Source of the DNA: Nitrospirota bacterium
GTDB taxonomy: Bacteria; Nitrospirota; Nitrospiria; Nitrospirales; Nitrospiraceae
Assembly (NCBI GenBank): GCA_040755395.1
Contig: JBFMAX010000012.1
Location: 1 to 64,000, forward strand
Direction: 5' to 3'
Length of the DNA stretch: 64,000 bases
Shown here piece after piece: positions 42,531 through 54,139 of the stretch. Made by a program: the position numbers and the translations under genes. Each line of letters opens with the position of its first letter. The stretch's first letter is position 1. The notes under the pieces are model-generated. The model was not told the DNA's origin and ran no database searches. It saw only the letters and a list, made by a program, of their open reading frames with translations.

Positions 42531-42965
42531 ATGGTTATGGTGAAGAAGATGTTGGCCCTTGCACTTCTTGGCATTGGACTTTGGGCCAATCCTAGCTTGG
42601 CTCATGAAGCTCATGCCGTCAATGAGACAAGGGATGTCATGTCAACAGCAGCTCAGCAGTTCAGTAGCGCTGGTGAAGCGACAGCACATGAATCTTTGGT
42701 CCATGGTCCGGCCGTCCATGATCACGAGGCCTCGCTTGTCGATACCTGTCCTCAATTGGCGGCTAAGGCGGAGAGCGATGGATTGCGGGAATGCGTCGGT
42801 GTCCTGACCCATCAAATGAGCGACCTGTTACGGCTCATCATGAACCTGTCAGAAGCCTTGGCAGAATCCCAGAACCAGTTGATGCGGAGAAATCATGAGT
42901 CGCAAAGCCGACCTATCATTCAGAGTGCGTCGCCTCGATCATACATTGGGAATGAGATGCAATGA
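42531..42965 (+). CDS. Small exported His-rich protein
   Basis: This 144-residue protein has a signal peptide (MLALALLGIGLWANPSLA) and a His-rich N-terminal half (HEAHAV, AHESLVHGPAVHDHEA). A helix follows with CPQLAAKAESDGLRECVGVLTHQMSDLL. The histidines suggest metal binding, but no family is recognised. It has a consensus promoter and a strong TAGGAGG site, so it should be well expressed. It is followed by another exported protein and PerR. Confidence 0.65.
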   Translation: MVMVKKMLALALLGIGLWANPSLAHEAHAVNETRDVMSTAAQQFSSAGEATAHESLVHGPAVHDHEASLVDTCPQLAAKAESDGLRECVGVLTHQMSDLLRLIMNLSEALAESQNQLMRRNHESQSRPIIQSASPRSYIGNEMQ

Positions 42966-43049
42966 CGGTGAGTAGGGTAAGGAGCTCGCTTGGACCAGAA
43001 AGACGGCGGCCGGTTCTTATGGGCCGCTTAAAAGGAAAGGAGGCTACAT

Positions 43050-43460
43050 ATGAATCACGTTCGATCTACAGACCGTATGCGGCAAGTGTGGCCCGGTCGC
43101 TTCATCATCGCTGTCGCGATCGTGGGGCTGGGATTTCCAGCAGTATCAGGAACGGCTGAGGCGTTCGAGGTTTCTCTTCCCGAGAATTGCGCTCGAGAGA
43201 CCACTGAACTTAACCGGTGGCCCTTGCGCACCCAGGATTTGGCCGGATGTCCTGAGAGGGGCAACGGGCAGCTTGTCCTTCAGACAACCGGTTTCCGCAG
43301 GGAGGCCGAAGAATCGGCTCTGAACCGGTGGCCCTATACGTTTAAAGCTGAGCAGATCGAGTCTGCCAAGGCTCTCGTTTACGATGGTCGGGAACATCCC
43401 ACGATATCGAGACGGACCGAGCCGGACCTCAATATGTGGCCATTGTGGCCCAAATCGTAA
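43050..43460 (+). CDS. Exported protein with repeated LNxWP motif
   Basis: This 136-residue protein has a signal peptide (FIIAVAIVGLGFPAVSGTAEA). The mature part of about 95 residues repeats a short motif three times: ELNRWPLRTQ, ALNRWPYTFK and DLNMWPLWPKS, spaced about 35 residues. AAAGGAAAGGAGG precedes the ATG. No family is recognised. The repeated L-N-x-W-P may be a ligand-binding or partner-binding signature. Confidence 0.6.
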   Translation: MNHVRSTDRMRQVWPGRFIIAVAIVGLGFPAVSGTAEAFEVSLPENCARETTELNRWPLRTQDLAGCPERGNGQLVLQTTGFRREAEESALNRWPYTFKAEQIESAKALVYDGREHPTISRRTEPDLNMWPLWPKS

Positions 43461-43577
43461 CCAGCGGGGCTCGGCGTGGAGCTTGCGGCCCATGCTGAGC
43501 CCGCTGAGGACACAAGCAGGAATAAATTGAGGATGATTCCTGTTTAGGAACCAAGTAAAGACGCGGGGCGTACTCCT

Positions 43578-44066
43578 ATGAAGACCGTTCGCGACCTCAC
43601 ACCGGTACGTTTGCAGCAGCGATTTCAGGAGAAAGGGCTCAAGCTCACACCTCAGCGATTGGCCATCTATCAGATGCTGATGAATACCGAAGCGCATCCC
43701 ACCGCCGATGATATTTATCATGCCGTTAAACAAACCTTTCCCATGCTTTCGCTCAACACCGTCTACTACACGTTGACTGCACTCAAGGAGGCGGGGTTGA
43801 TCTGGGAAGTGCCGGTCGAGCATGCGAGTTCACGCTACGATGCCAATATGGATCAACACCATCATCTCGTGTGTGTGAGGTGTGGGAAGATCGAAGACCT
43901 GTACGACGAGACCTTGGATCATCTACGGCCGTCGGCCGCGCATCAGCGGGGCTTCGATATTCGCACGCATCGGGTGGAGTTTCGCGGGTATTGCGAACCG
44001 TGTCGAGCGAGGTGGGGAGGCGAACGAGACGTCGAGTTCGAGAACAGGAACATGTCGCAAACGTGA
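43578..44066 (+). CDS. perR: Fur-family peroxide regulator (PerR-like)
   Basis: This 162-residue Fur-superfamily protein has a winged helix (LKLTPQRLAIYQMLM, then TVYYTLTALKEAGLI). The metal sites are DQHHHLVCVRCGK and YCEPC, with the two CxxC motifs of the structural zinc site. It is next to rubrerythrin and in the same block as KatG. The HHH-containing stretch and this context favour PerR over Fur. It should repress the rubrerythrin genes until iron-bound protein is oxidised by peroxide. No clear PerR box was seen. Confidence 0.85.
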   Translation: MKTVRDLTPVRLQQRFQEKGLKLTPQRLAIYQMLMNTEAHPTADDIYHAVKQTFPMLSLNTVYYTLTALKEAGLIWEVPVEHASSRYDANMDQHHHLVCVRCGKIEDLYDETLDHLRPSAAHQRGFDIRTHRVEFRGYCEPCRARWGGERDVEFENRNMSQT

Positions 44067-44152
44067 GAAACTGACTTGTGGAGTTTCGTGCAGCGGCTTC
44101 CAAGTCGGCACGCCAGACGAGGGACCGTTCACCATCAAAGGAGGAGTGAATC

Positions 44153-44578
44153 ATGGGAAAGAGCCTGAAGGGGACCAAGAGCTTCGAGAATCTTAAAGAG
44201 GCCTTCGCCGGGGAGTCGCAGGCGAATCGGCGGTATCTGTACTTTGCGCGGCGCGCGGATATCGAAGGCTATCCGGACGTGGGCGGGTTGTTCCGGGACA
44301 CCTCCGAGGCGGAGACGGGACACGCCTTCGGACATTTGGATTTTCTGAAAGACGTTGGTGACCCGGTAACGGGGGTGCCGATCGGCAATACGGAAGCCAA
44401 TCTGAAATCGGCGATCGAAGGCGAAACCTATGAGTATACTCAGATGTATCCGGGCATGGCCAAAACGGCGCGTGACGAAGGCTTTCCGGAATTGGCTGAA
44501 TGGTTCGAAACATTGGCCAAGGCAGAACGTTCGCATGCCAACAGATTCAAGAAGGGACTGGAGACACTGAAAGTGTAG
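44153..44578 (+). CDS. Rubrerythrin (ferritin-like domain only)
   Basis: This 141-residue protein has the diiron residues in [15 protein letters not shown] and [14 protein letters not shown] in the first half. The second half has [16 protein letters not shown] and [12 protein letters not shown]. The C-terminal rubredoxin domain of classical rubrerythrins is absent, so it is a short form. It reduces peroxide and needs an external electron donor. GGAGGAG precedes the ATG, and the Fe-S protein and DUF3501 genes follow closely. Confidence 0.9.
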   Translation: MGKSLKGTKSFENLKEAFAGESQANRRYLYFARRADIEGYPDVGGLFRDTSEAETGHAFGHLDFLKDVGDPVTGVPIGNTEANLKSAIEGETYEYTQMYPGMAKTARDEGFPELAEWFETLAKAERSHANRFKKGLETLKV

Positions 44579-44624
44579 TAACGCCGAGCCGTTCGGGACC
44601 GGGAGATGATCCGGTGAGGAGAGG

Positions 44625-45893
44625 ATGAAAGGGGTCGACCTGGCAGGTGACCGGATAGACCGCGCGGCGGTCGAAAAGGAAACGCTCCGCATCTTCGATA
44701 TCTGCGACGGGTGCCGGAGATGCATCAATCTGTGTCCGTCGTTCAACACCCTGCTTGATCGGCTGGACGTTGTGGACAGTGACGTCCACAAGTTGACAGC
44801 CGACGATACGCGCCGGATCGTCGACGAATGCTATTACTGTAAGCTCTGTTTTAACCATTGTCCCTACACGCCGCCGCACCAGTTCGATCTTGACTTTCCC
44901 AGGCTGATGGTGATGTGGAAACGCATTTACGCCGAGGCACGCACTCCGCCGTTGCGTGATCGACTCCTCGTCCGGACAGACATCATTGGGCGTGTCGGAA
45001 CGTTGCTCGCGCCTGTGGTGAACTGGGCCAATCGCAATCCCTTCCTGCGCCGGGTGATGCACGCTGCGCTCGGGATCCATCGCGAGCGCCGGCTCCTTCC
45101 CTTCCAATCGGAAACGTTTCCCCGCTGGTGGGCCAGGTCCCATGCAACCAGCGCACCTTCGGGCTCGACGTCCGGCCCCAAGGTCGCCTTGTTTCCGACC
45201 TGTACGGTGAATTACCACTGCACCGAAATCGGCCGGGCTACCGTGCAGGTCCTGAAAAAGAACGGGGTCGAGGTGATCGTTCCGGATGGGCAACAGTGCT
45301 GCGGGATGCCGTTTTTCGACACTGGCGACGTCGCGACGATCAAGCGGATGGCCGAGACCAACCTGCGTGCGTTGGAGCCATGGGTCCGCCGGGGTTACGA
45401 CGTCATTGCACCGGTGCCCAGTTGCAGCCTGATGCTGAAGCGGGAATATCCGGACCTGCTCAAGACCGACATCGCCCGATCGGTGAGTGCCCGTACGTTT
45501 GATATCTGTGAGTATCTCGTGGCGCTGAAACGGCAAGGGAAGTTGAACATGGACTTTGTACGGCGTCCGCTTAAGATCGCCTATCAGATTCCCTGCCATC
45601 TCCGGGATCAAAACATCGGCTTCAAATCCAAGGAATTGATGGAGTTGACCGGAGCCACGGTGGAGGTGATCGAGCGATGTGCGGGACATGATGGAACCTG
45701 GGGAGTTAAAGCGGAGTTCTTCGAGCTGTCCATGAAAATCGCCAATAAAGTGGTGCGCCAGGTCAAGGAAGCTCAGGCAGATCTCGTCGCGTCCGATTGT
45801 CCGCTGGCGGCTCTGCAGATCGATCAAGCCGGTCAGGCCGGTCGCCCCACCCTGCACCCGATCCAGATTATCAAGCAAGCGTATGGATTATGA
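44625..45893 (+). CDS. Two-[4Fe-4S]/CCG-domain protein (GlpC/HdrD-like)
   Basis: This 422-residue protein begins with two ferredoxin-type sites, [12 protein letters not shown] and [12 protein letters not shown]. It continues with two CCG domains: CTVNYHC with GQQCCGMPF, and CHLRDQN with ERCAGHDG, where the second CCG is altered to CAG. The order resembles HdrD and GlpC electron-transfer proteins. It lies 46 bp after rubrerythrin, and DUF3501 follows. This trio is common in bacteria, and the protein may donate electrons to rubrerythrin. Confidence 0.88.
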   Translation: MKGVDLAGDRIDRAAVEKETLRIFDICDGCRRCINLCPSFNTLLDRLDVVDSDVHKLTADDTRRIVDECYYCKLCFNHCPYTPPHQFDLDFPRLMVMWKRIYAEARTPPLRDRLLVRTDIIGRVGTLLAPVVNWANRNPFLRRVMHAALGIHRERRLLPFQSETFPRWWARSHATSAPSGSTSGPKVALFPTCTVNYHCTEIGRATVQVLKKNGVEVIVPDGQQCCGMPFFDTGDVATIKRMAETNLRALEPWVRRGYDVIAPVPSCSLMLKREYPDLLKTDIARSVSARTFDICEYLVALKRQGKLNMDFVRRPLKIAYQIPCHLRDQNIGFKSKELMELTGATVEVIERCAGHDGTWGVKAEFFELSMKIANKVVRQVKEAQADLVASDCPLAALQIDQAGQAGRPTLHPIQIIKQAYGL

Positions 45894-45908
45894 ACGAAGG
45901 TGATTGCG

Positions 45909-46490
45909 ATGCAACCGTTGACGGTTCAAGACCTGAAGCCTCTCGACGAATACGAACAGACCCGTGAGGAGGTGCGCCGATGGACGATCGCGCTCAAGCG
46001 CAGCCGGCGGATCGCGGTCGGAGAGTGCATCACGCTCGTCTTCGAGAACCGGGAGACGATCTGGTTTCAGATTCAGGAAATGATCCGCGCCGAGAAAATC
46101 ACGGACGTTGAGAAGGTTGAGGCCGAAGTCGAGACCTATAACGAACTGATCCCGGCTCCCGGCGAGCTCAGCGCCACGCTGATGATCGAAATCACGGACA
46201 AATCCAGAGTGAAGGAGATCCTCGATCGGCTGCAAGGCCTGGATCGGGAGAAGACCGTCTGGTTGCGCATCGGTCCGCACATGATCTACGGGGTGTTTGA
46301 AGCAGGACGGAGTCAAGAAGAGAAAATCAGCGCCGTCCATTTTGTTCGGTTTCGTGTTCCGGACCGGGCGAAGACGGACTTGCAGAATCTTCAGACGCGG
46401 GTCGACCTGGGAATCAGTCACCCCAACTATTACGCGACAGTTCCCGTTCCCGACGACATGCGGTTTGCGCTCTTGAACGACCTGGAGTGA
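45909..46490 (+). CDS. DUF3501 protein
   Basis: This 193-residue protein matches the DUF3501 pattern: YEQTREEVRRWTIALKRSRRI, then LVFENRETIWFQIQEMIRAEKI and SHPNYYATVPV near the end. It nearly always follows rubrerythrin and a CCG Fe-S protein. The start used is the ATG at 45909, with a GTG at 45900 as an alternative. It may bridge rubrerythrin and its reductase, but no mechanism is known. Confidence 0.85.
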   Translation: MQPLTVQDLKPLDEYEQTREEVRRWTIALKRSRRIAVGECITLVFENRETIWFQIQEMIRAEKITDVEKVEAEVETYNELIPAPGELSATLMIEITDKSRVKEILDRLQGLDREKTVWLRIGPHMIYGVFEAGRSQEEKISAVHFVRFRVPDRAKTDLQNLQTRVDLGISHPNYYATVPVPDDMRFALLNDLE

Positions 46491-48755
<2,265 letters not shown>

Positions 48756-48774
48756 CCATCCTCGATCTTCTTAG

Positions 48775-48813
48775 CCGGTTCAGCGGACGGCGCACAGCCG
48801 TCCACTGAACCGG
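48775..48813 (+). terminator. Terminator-like hairpin after katG
   Basis: CCGGTTCAG-C-GGACGGC pairs with GCCGTCC-A-CTGAACCGG around a GCACA loop, 20 bp after the katG stop. There is no U tract, so it may be a processing or Rho-assisted end. From here to 49038 I see no gene. Confidence 0.55.
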
Positions 48814-49038
48814 GCGATGGCCTTGTAGTAAACCTCTCCAGAGGACCCATCGCAGCATCTCCGCCGGGTCCCGCGACTTGACGGTGTTCGTCACGACTTT
48901 GCAGTTTCTGGAGGCGCCCCAGACCCCTCTCTCCGAAGCCCTGCGGATTGCTCGCTGGGGAATCCAACCGGTGCGGATCACGGCGGATCCGTAGTATGAT
49001 ATCCCGCCGAGGAAACCGACGGTGGCTGTGAGCATCTG

Positions 49039-50430
49039 ATGGAACTGGATTTCCGCAAGAATCCGAGTATTCTCGCGACGATGGTTGATGCCATGGCGGA
49101 CGGTGTCTTTACAGTCGATGCGAAGGGGAACATCGTGGCCTGGAGTGCTGGCGCCGAGCGGATTACCGGGTATCGCAGCGAGGAGCTGGTCGGTCAGCCG
49201 GCGCACGTTCTGGAGGGACCGAGCTGCAAGGGGTTCTCCACTGTCACCGACCTGCTCAGCAATCCGTCCTCAGCCCCTGCCGGCATTTGTCACCAGGAAT
49301 GTAAGATCCTCAGCCGAAGCGGACAGGAACTCTACCTGCATGGGAACGTGCGCCTGCTGACCGATGAGGAAGGGACCGTGGTCGGTGCCATCGGGACGTT
49401 CAGCGACCTCACCTCGTTCGTGCTGAACAATGAACGGATTTCTCTGCTTGAAAAGCATGCCCGGAGTCGCCAGACGTTCGAGCGGCTGGTGGGGAAAAGC
49501 TCGGCCATGCAGGAAGTGTTTCGCCGTGTTCGGTTGGCCGCGGAGAGCGAGGTTCCGGTGCTCGTCACTGGTGAGTCCGGGACTGGCAAGGAACTCGTGG
49601 CCGGAGCCATTCATTCACTCAGCGGCCGCAAGGCCGGACCGTTCCTGGCGATCAATTGCTCGGCCATCCCGGAGACGCTCTTGGAAAGCGAGTTGTTCGG
49701 CCATGTGAAGGGCGCGTTTACGGGCGCGACCAAGGACAAGCTGGGCATGTTCCAAGCGGCGAACGGCGGAACCCTCTTCCTCGACGAAGTCGGCGACACG
49801 AGCCCGCTGCTCCAGCTCAAGCTCCTCCGGGTGCTGCAGGAGCGGGAGGTCCGGCGGGTCGGCGAGGAACGTCCGATCAAGGTGGATGTCCGGTTGGTCG
49901 CGGCCACGAATCGGGATCTAAAGCAATTAATCCGGTCCGGGGCGATGCGGGAAGATTTCTACTATCGGATTCGCGTCTTTGAAATCAGGCTGCCACCCCT
50001 GCGCGAGCGTCGTGAGGATATCCCGCTCCTGGTGGATCATTTCATGACTGAATGCGCGCGGGACTACGGCAAGGCCGTCAAGGGAATCGCGCGTGATGCG
50101 CTCAAGGCCCTCGTGCAGTATTGCTGGCCCGGCAACGTGCGCGAACTCAAACATGCCATCGAGTACGCGTTCGTGACGGTCGGAGGCGATCGCCTGACCC
50201 TGCTTGATTTCCCGCCGGAGATCCGGCAACCCGCTGAACCGTCCACGCCCGTGAAGGATTCACGGGCCCGACCTGAGCCGAACGAAGCCGAGCGGGCTCG
50301 GATCCTCAAAGCCCTGAATCAGGCGAACGGCAGTCGTCTCAAGGCGGCCAGACTCCTCGGTTACAGCCGTGTGACCCTCTGGAAGAAACTTCGCCGCCTG
50401 GGCATTCCCACCGAATCCTTCCGACGTTAA
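49039..50430 (+). CDS. PAS-domain sigma-54 activator
   Basis: This 463-residue activator has a PAS sensor (residues about 10-125: MADGVFTVDAKGNIVAWSAGAERITGY). Its AAA+ domain has GESGTGKEL, the intact sigma-contact loop GAFTGA and WPGNVRELKH. The C-terminal HTH is ANGSRLKAARLLGYSRVTLWKKL. Two cysteines (GPSCKGF and HQECKI) lie in the PAS region. It is transcribed toward the persulfide dioxygenase gene, whose upstream region has GTTAAC repeats and a -24/-12 promoter. It probably senses sulfide or persulfide, similar in role to FisR-type regulators. Confidence 0.92.
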   Translation: MELDFRKNPSILATMVDAMADGVFTVDAKGNIVAWSAGAERITGYRSEELVGQPAHVLEGPSCKGFSTVTDLLSNPSSAPAGICHQECKILSRSGQELYLHGNVRLLTDEEGTVVGAIGTFSDLTSFVLNNERISLLEKHARSRQTFERLVGKSSAMQEVFRRVRLAAESEVPVLVTGESGTGKELVAGAIHSLSGRKAGPFLAINCSAIPETLLESELFGHVKGAFTGATKDKLGMFQAANGGTLFLDEVGDTSPLLQLKLLRVLQEREVRRVGEERPIKVDVRLVAATNRDLKQLIRSGAMREDFYYRIRVFEIRLPPLRERREDIPLLVDHFMTECARDYGKAVKGIARDALKALVQYCWPGNVRELKHAIEYAFVTVGGDRLTLLDFPPEIRQPAEPSTPVKDSRARPEPNEAERARILKALNQANGSRLKAARLLGYSRVTLWKKLRRLGIPTESFRR

Positions 50431-50433
50431 TCC

Positions 50434-50466
50434 GTTAAGTTAACACGTTAACATTCTGGAGTTAAC
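50434..50466 (+). promoter_or_regulatory. GTTAAC repeat array (candidate activator sites)
   Basis: Within 33 bases there are GTTAAC at 50439-50444, 50447-50452 and 50461-50466, and GTTAAG at 50434-50439. GTTAAC is a perfect palindrome. The array lies about 100-130 bp upstream of the -24/-12 promoter, the usual place for enhancer sites of sigma-54 activators. It begins just after the activator stop codon. Confidence 0.65.
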
Positions 50467-50561
50467 AGCGGGCGACTGCTTCCAACGCTCAGGAGTGCCT
50501 GAGTCCGAAAAAGTCATAACGTGACAACAACGTCTGTGTGTCAGTCGTTGTGAGCCTGCTT

Positions 50562-50578
50562 TTGGCATTCTTGTTGCT
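50562..50578 (+). promoter_or_regulatory. Sigma-54 (-24/-12) promoter of the cstB-like gene
   Basis: TTGGCATTCTTGTTGCT has GG at 50564-50565 and GC at 50576-50577, exactly 10 bases apart, with five of six bases of TTGGCA and all of TTGCT. The start is expected near 50589, 33 bases before the ATG at 50622. CAACAACG and CGTTGT upstream form an imperfect inverted repeat. Confidence 0.8.
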
Positions 50579-50621
50579 GAATCCTTCTTCGTGCGACATC
50601 ACTCTGAAAAGTTGGAAGTGG

Positions 50622-52053
50622 ATGGCAGAAAGGAGCGACTTCATAATCTTTAAACCCTATTACCTCGACTGTTTGGCTCACGCGTCCTATTTGATCGGTG
50701 ATGAAGCCACGAAACTGGCAGCGGTGATCGATCCGCAGCGCGATATTGACCACTATGTGAACGATGCAGAAGCGATAGGACTCCATATTCGTTACGTCTT
50801 TCTCACCCACTTTCATGCCGATTTTCTCGCCGGGCACCTGGAGCTCCGGGAACGGACCGGCGCCGAGATCTACCTCGGCGCCAAGGCGCAGGCGGAGTAC
50901 GCGTTCTTCCCGGTGGAGGATGGGGATGTCGTGGAGTTCGGGCAAGTCCGTTTCCACGTTCTGGAGACCCCCGGGCATACGCTCGAGGCGATCTCCATCC
51001 TCCTCTACGACTTGGCCAGGGACGACAGGAAACCTTACGCGGTCTTCACCGGCGACACCCTGTTCATCGGGGACGTCGGCCGGCCCGATTTGATGGTCTC
51101 GCAGGGCGTCTCTGCCGATGAGCTGGCCGGATGGCTGTACGACTCACTCCACACGAAGCTGCTCGCCCTTCCCGATGACACGCTGGTCTATCCCTCCCAC
51201 GGAGCTGGCTCGATGTGCGGCAGGAATCTCAGCGAAAAGCGAGTCTCCACGATCGGAACGCAACGCCGGCACAACTATGCACTGCAGCCCATGAACAAAG
51301 CCGCCTTCGTCAAACTGGTGACCACGAACCAGCCCGAAGCGCCGCAGTACTTCCGCCATGCGGCAGAGTTCAATCGGCTGGCTTACCCAATCCTGGAGCA
51401 GGCGGTGGCGGCGCTCAAGCCGCTCAGCGTGGAGGTGGTCCTGGAGGCACAGCGGAACGGCGTGCAGCTTTTGGATGTCCGCGAGCCGGCCGACTTCGCC
51501 GGGGCGCATCTTTGCAGCAGCCTGAATATCGCGCTGGGCGGAAGGTTCGCCACGCGGGCCGCACGTGGGCCGGCAGCCTGCTGGACAAGTCGACACCGAT
51601 TGTCCTCATCGCCGACCGGGGCGGGAGCAAGAAGCGGCCATACGGCTCGGCCGAATCGGATACGACCGTGTGCTGGGGTATCTGGCGGGAGGGATGAGCG
51701 CGCTGACAAACAGGCCGGAGCTGATCGGACAGACGAAACGGGTCACCGGCGGGGCGCTTGCGGAACTACTCATGAGCCGCCAGCCGCTCCTCGTGCTGGA
51801 CGTGCGCACCGAGGGTGAATGGCAGGCGGGACATATCGAGGGCAGTGTGAAGATTCCCCTCACTCAGCTTCGGGCTCGCGCCTCGGAGTTACACCAGAGC
51901 CGGCCGATCGTGGTCAGTTGCCAAAGTGGATATCGGTCTTCCATCGCTACGAGTCTGCTGGCCCGAGAGGGGATGGCCGACGTGATCGACCTTGTTGGGG
52001 GATATGAAGCCTGGGCAAAAACCTGGGGGAGGCGGAAGAAGATTGCGACGTGA
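50622..52053 (+). pseudogene. CstB-like persulfide dioxygenase-rhodanese, two frameshifts
   Basis: Three parts are recognisable. The metallo-beta-lactamase persulfide dioxygenase part has THFHADFLAGH, TPGHTLEAISI, FTGDTLFIGDVGR and YPSHGAGS. A middle rhodanese lacks a catalytic Cys (VQLLDVREPADFAGAH, then IADRG where the Cys loop should be). A C-terminal rhodanese has the active loop VSCQSGYRS. This order is that of CstB. The frame changes near 51560 (to WAGSLLDKSTPIVLIAD) and again near 51625 in a G run (to REQEAAIRLGRIG). Each is equivalent to one lost base. It might be real decay or a sequencing artefact. Start ATG 50622 is favoured by the promoter. Confidence 0.8.
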
Positions 52054-52113
52054 GGCGGAACGTGTGGGAGGAGCCGCAGACAGGATCCTAGAACAAACCA
52101 AGGAGCATCCATC

Positions 52114-52695
52114 ATGAAGATAGATCGGAGGGCAATCGGAATGCTGGGAGTCGGCGCCTTGATGATATCTGCGGCCGCATGGCTGGCCATGCCGGCAACG
52201 GCTGCCGCAGGCGCGAAGGACGACAAGCTGATCGAGCAGGCAGAAACGCAGTTGACGATCGCCCTGAAGCTAGCGGAGCAGTCGCTGGCTCCGCACAAAG
52301 TCGGTTCGGGATGGACCCGCATGCACATGCAGCAGGTCATCAATGTGCTGCAAGGCGAGCAAGGGCCGGATTTCAAAGCCAAGGTCGAAAATCCGGGTGA
52401 TGGGCATGGAGCAGTAACCTACCTGAAAGCTGCCCAGGATGCGCTGGCGAATGACCAGATCAGTCCCGAGGTCAAGGAAGCCTTGTCGCATACGATGGCC
52501 TATCTGGAAGAAGCGACGGAGCATGCCAAGCGATCGATCAAGGGCGCGAACGTCGCGGAAGTGCACGGCCACGCCCGCTTGGCTGTGGGGATGTTGATGG
52601 CGGCGCTGGGATCTGCCGAGTCGACGTCGCCGGTCACAGGCGGCTTGCGGTATGTCCGATCGGCTTTGGTCAAGACGAGCATGCCTGCTAAGTAA
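52114..52695 (+). CDS. Exported helical protein
   Basis: This 193-residue protein has a signal peptide (ending PATAAAG). The mature part is helical with scattered histidines: GWTRMHMQQVINVLQG, HTMAYLEEATEHAKRSIKG and EVHGHARLAVGMLMAAL. It loosely resembles small metal-binding periplasmic proteins. Behind AAGGAGCATCC and 60 bp after the sulfur gene, it is probably cotranscribed. The role is unknown. Confidence 0.6.
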   Translation: MKIDRRAIGMLGVGALMISAAAWLAMPATAAAGAKDDKLIEQAETQLTIALKLAEQSLAPHKVGSGWTRMHMQQVINVLQGEQGPDFKAKVENPGDGHGAVTYLKAAQDALANDQISPEVKEALSHTMAYLEEATEHAKRSIKGANVAEVHGHARLAVGMLMAALGSAESTSPVTGGLRYVRSALVKTSMPAK

Positions 52696-52810
52696 GCGAA
52701 TACTCGTCGAAGCCGCTAGCACAGGAGTGTGGTGCATCCAAGGCAGGCCAGGAGCCATCCCCTTCAGCTGTGACCGCTTAAGAACGAGAAATGGGAAAGG
52801 AGTGAGAACC

Positions 52811-53077
52811 ATGAGAACCCAACGTGAAACGGCTTGCTATGCGACCGCTGCGGTCGAGTCCGGGAAAGGCAAGACGCAGGCTCTGTCTCTCAACCTCAAT
52901 GAATGGCTACGCTTGATCGCCGGCGCGTTCGTGCTGCTCGCACTGGTCCTCGGCGCGACGGTCCATCCGTACTGGAACTATTTCGCGGCCTTCGTGGCGG
53001 TGAACCTGCTGCAGTCGGCATTCACCGGCTGGTGTCCCATGATGGCCTTTTTGCGGAAGTTGGGCGTCGAAGAGTAG
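52811..53077 (+). CDS. DUF2892 inner-membrane protein
   Basis: This 88-residue protein has two transmembrane helices (LRLIAGAFVLLALVLGATV and YFAAFVAVNLLQSAFTGWCPM) and ends FLRKLGVEE. This matches DUF2892, the membrane part of YgaP-type rhodaneses. The GWCPM cysteine is conserved. GAAAGGAGTGAGAACC precedes the ATG. Next to the rhodanese gene it probably acts in sulfane sulfur handling at the membrane. Confidence 0.8.
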   Translation: MRTQRETACYATAAVESGKGKTQALSLNLNEWLRLIAGAFVLLALVLGATVHPYWNYFAAFVAVNLLQSAFTGWCPMMAFLRKLGVEE

Positions 53078-53196
53078 AAAGACTGCCACCGGAAATCCGG
53101 GGAGTATGAGGCGGACCCCGAGAAGAGTGATCTTGGACCACCATGGGCGGTCAAGGAGAGCGTGTCATGCATGGGGACAAAGGAGAACGATGATGG

Positions 53197-54052
53197 ATGA
53201 GAGGAGGTAGGCTTGTCTTAAGAGGTCTTGCGAGTATCGGGTTGTTGACAGCCACGTTGCAGGTGGCGGCGCCAGCAGCAGTGGGAGAGACGATTGGATC
53301 AGTGACAATCGACGGGGTCACCGTGCCTGAGATTGGTCCGCTGCCGACAGCGGTGCCGGTCCCGGCCACGAACCTCAAATACAAGGCCAAGGTGGACCTG
53401 GACAGGCAGCTCTACTTCGATGGACGGCTCTCCAAGAACGGCGCAGTCTCCTGTGCCTTCTGCCACAATCCTGGGACGGGCTTTGCCGATCCGCGCCAAA
53501 CCTCGATCGGCGTGGGGGGTGGCGTCGGCGGCCGGCAAGCACCGACCGTCTACAACACGGGATTTCTTCCGTTCCAGTTCTCGGACGGCCGCGCCGGCTC
53601 GCTGGAAGGGCAGGCGATCGGACCGATCCAGAATCGGGTGGAAATGGCCGAGACGCGCGAGAACGTCGTGAAGAAACTCAGCCAACCGGTTCCACAATCT
53701 CGGGGTCCCGCAGGCCGGGCCTCAGAAGGAAGACCTTGGCCGCTACTACGTCACGCGGCATGAGAAAGGCAAAGGGGCATTCAAAACCCTGGCATTGCGC
53801 AGCATCGCCGAGACGGTGCCCTACATGCATGATGGTGGGTTCAAGACGCTGGAAGAGGTCGTGGACTTCCTCGATCAGGGAGGCGGTCAGAATCCGAATC
53901 TGAGTCCGTTCCTGAAGCCGCTCGGCCTCACCAAGGAGGAGAAGGTGGAGTTAGTGGCCTGCCTCAAAGCGCTCATCGGCGAGCCGATCAAGTTCGAAAT
54001 GCAAGTTGCCGAAATGAACCGTGTGAATCCTTTTTGCGGCTTGGTGCTCTAA
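53197..54052 (+). pseudogene. MauG/cytochrome c peroxidase-like gene with internal deletion
   Basis: The N-terminal part has a signal region, LYFDGRLSKNGAVSCAFCHNPGTGFADP with the first haem motif, and DGRAGSLEGQA. It breaks off at ENVVKKLSQ. The frame then resumes with FHNLGVPQAG, EDLGRYYVTRHEKGKGAFKT and PYMHDGGFKTLEEVVDF, the C-terminal section of the same family. Roughly 110-120 codons, including the second haem motif CxxCH, are missing, and the join shifts the frame. The enzyme is unlikely to be active. Confidence 0.85.
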
Positions 54053-54139
54053 GGCGGTATGCCATGCGGTCGAGTTCCGCGAGAGAGGGATTCCACCGCC
54101 CTATCCTGTTCACCGTTAACCTTAACCAAGGAGGCCATA

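Noticed and set aside
44547-45878. 443-codon frame antisense to the Fe-S CCG gene
   Set aside because: The sense gene has clear cysteine clusters. The antisense product has no family features.
48820-49010. Minus-strand frame between katG and the sigma-54 activator
   Set aside because: It spans the hairpin and non-coding DNA with no ribosome site or family. It is treated as intergenic.
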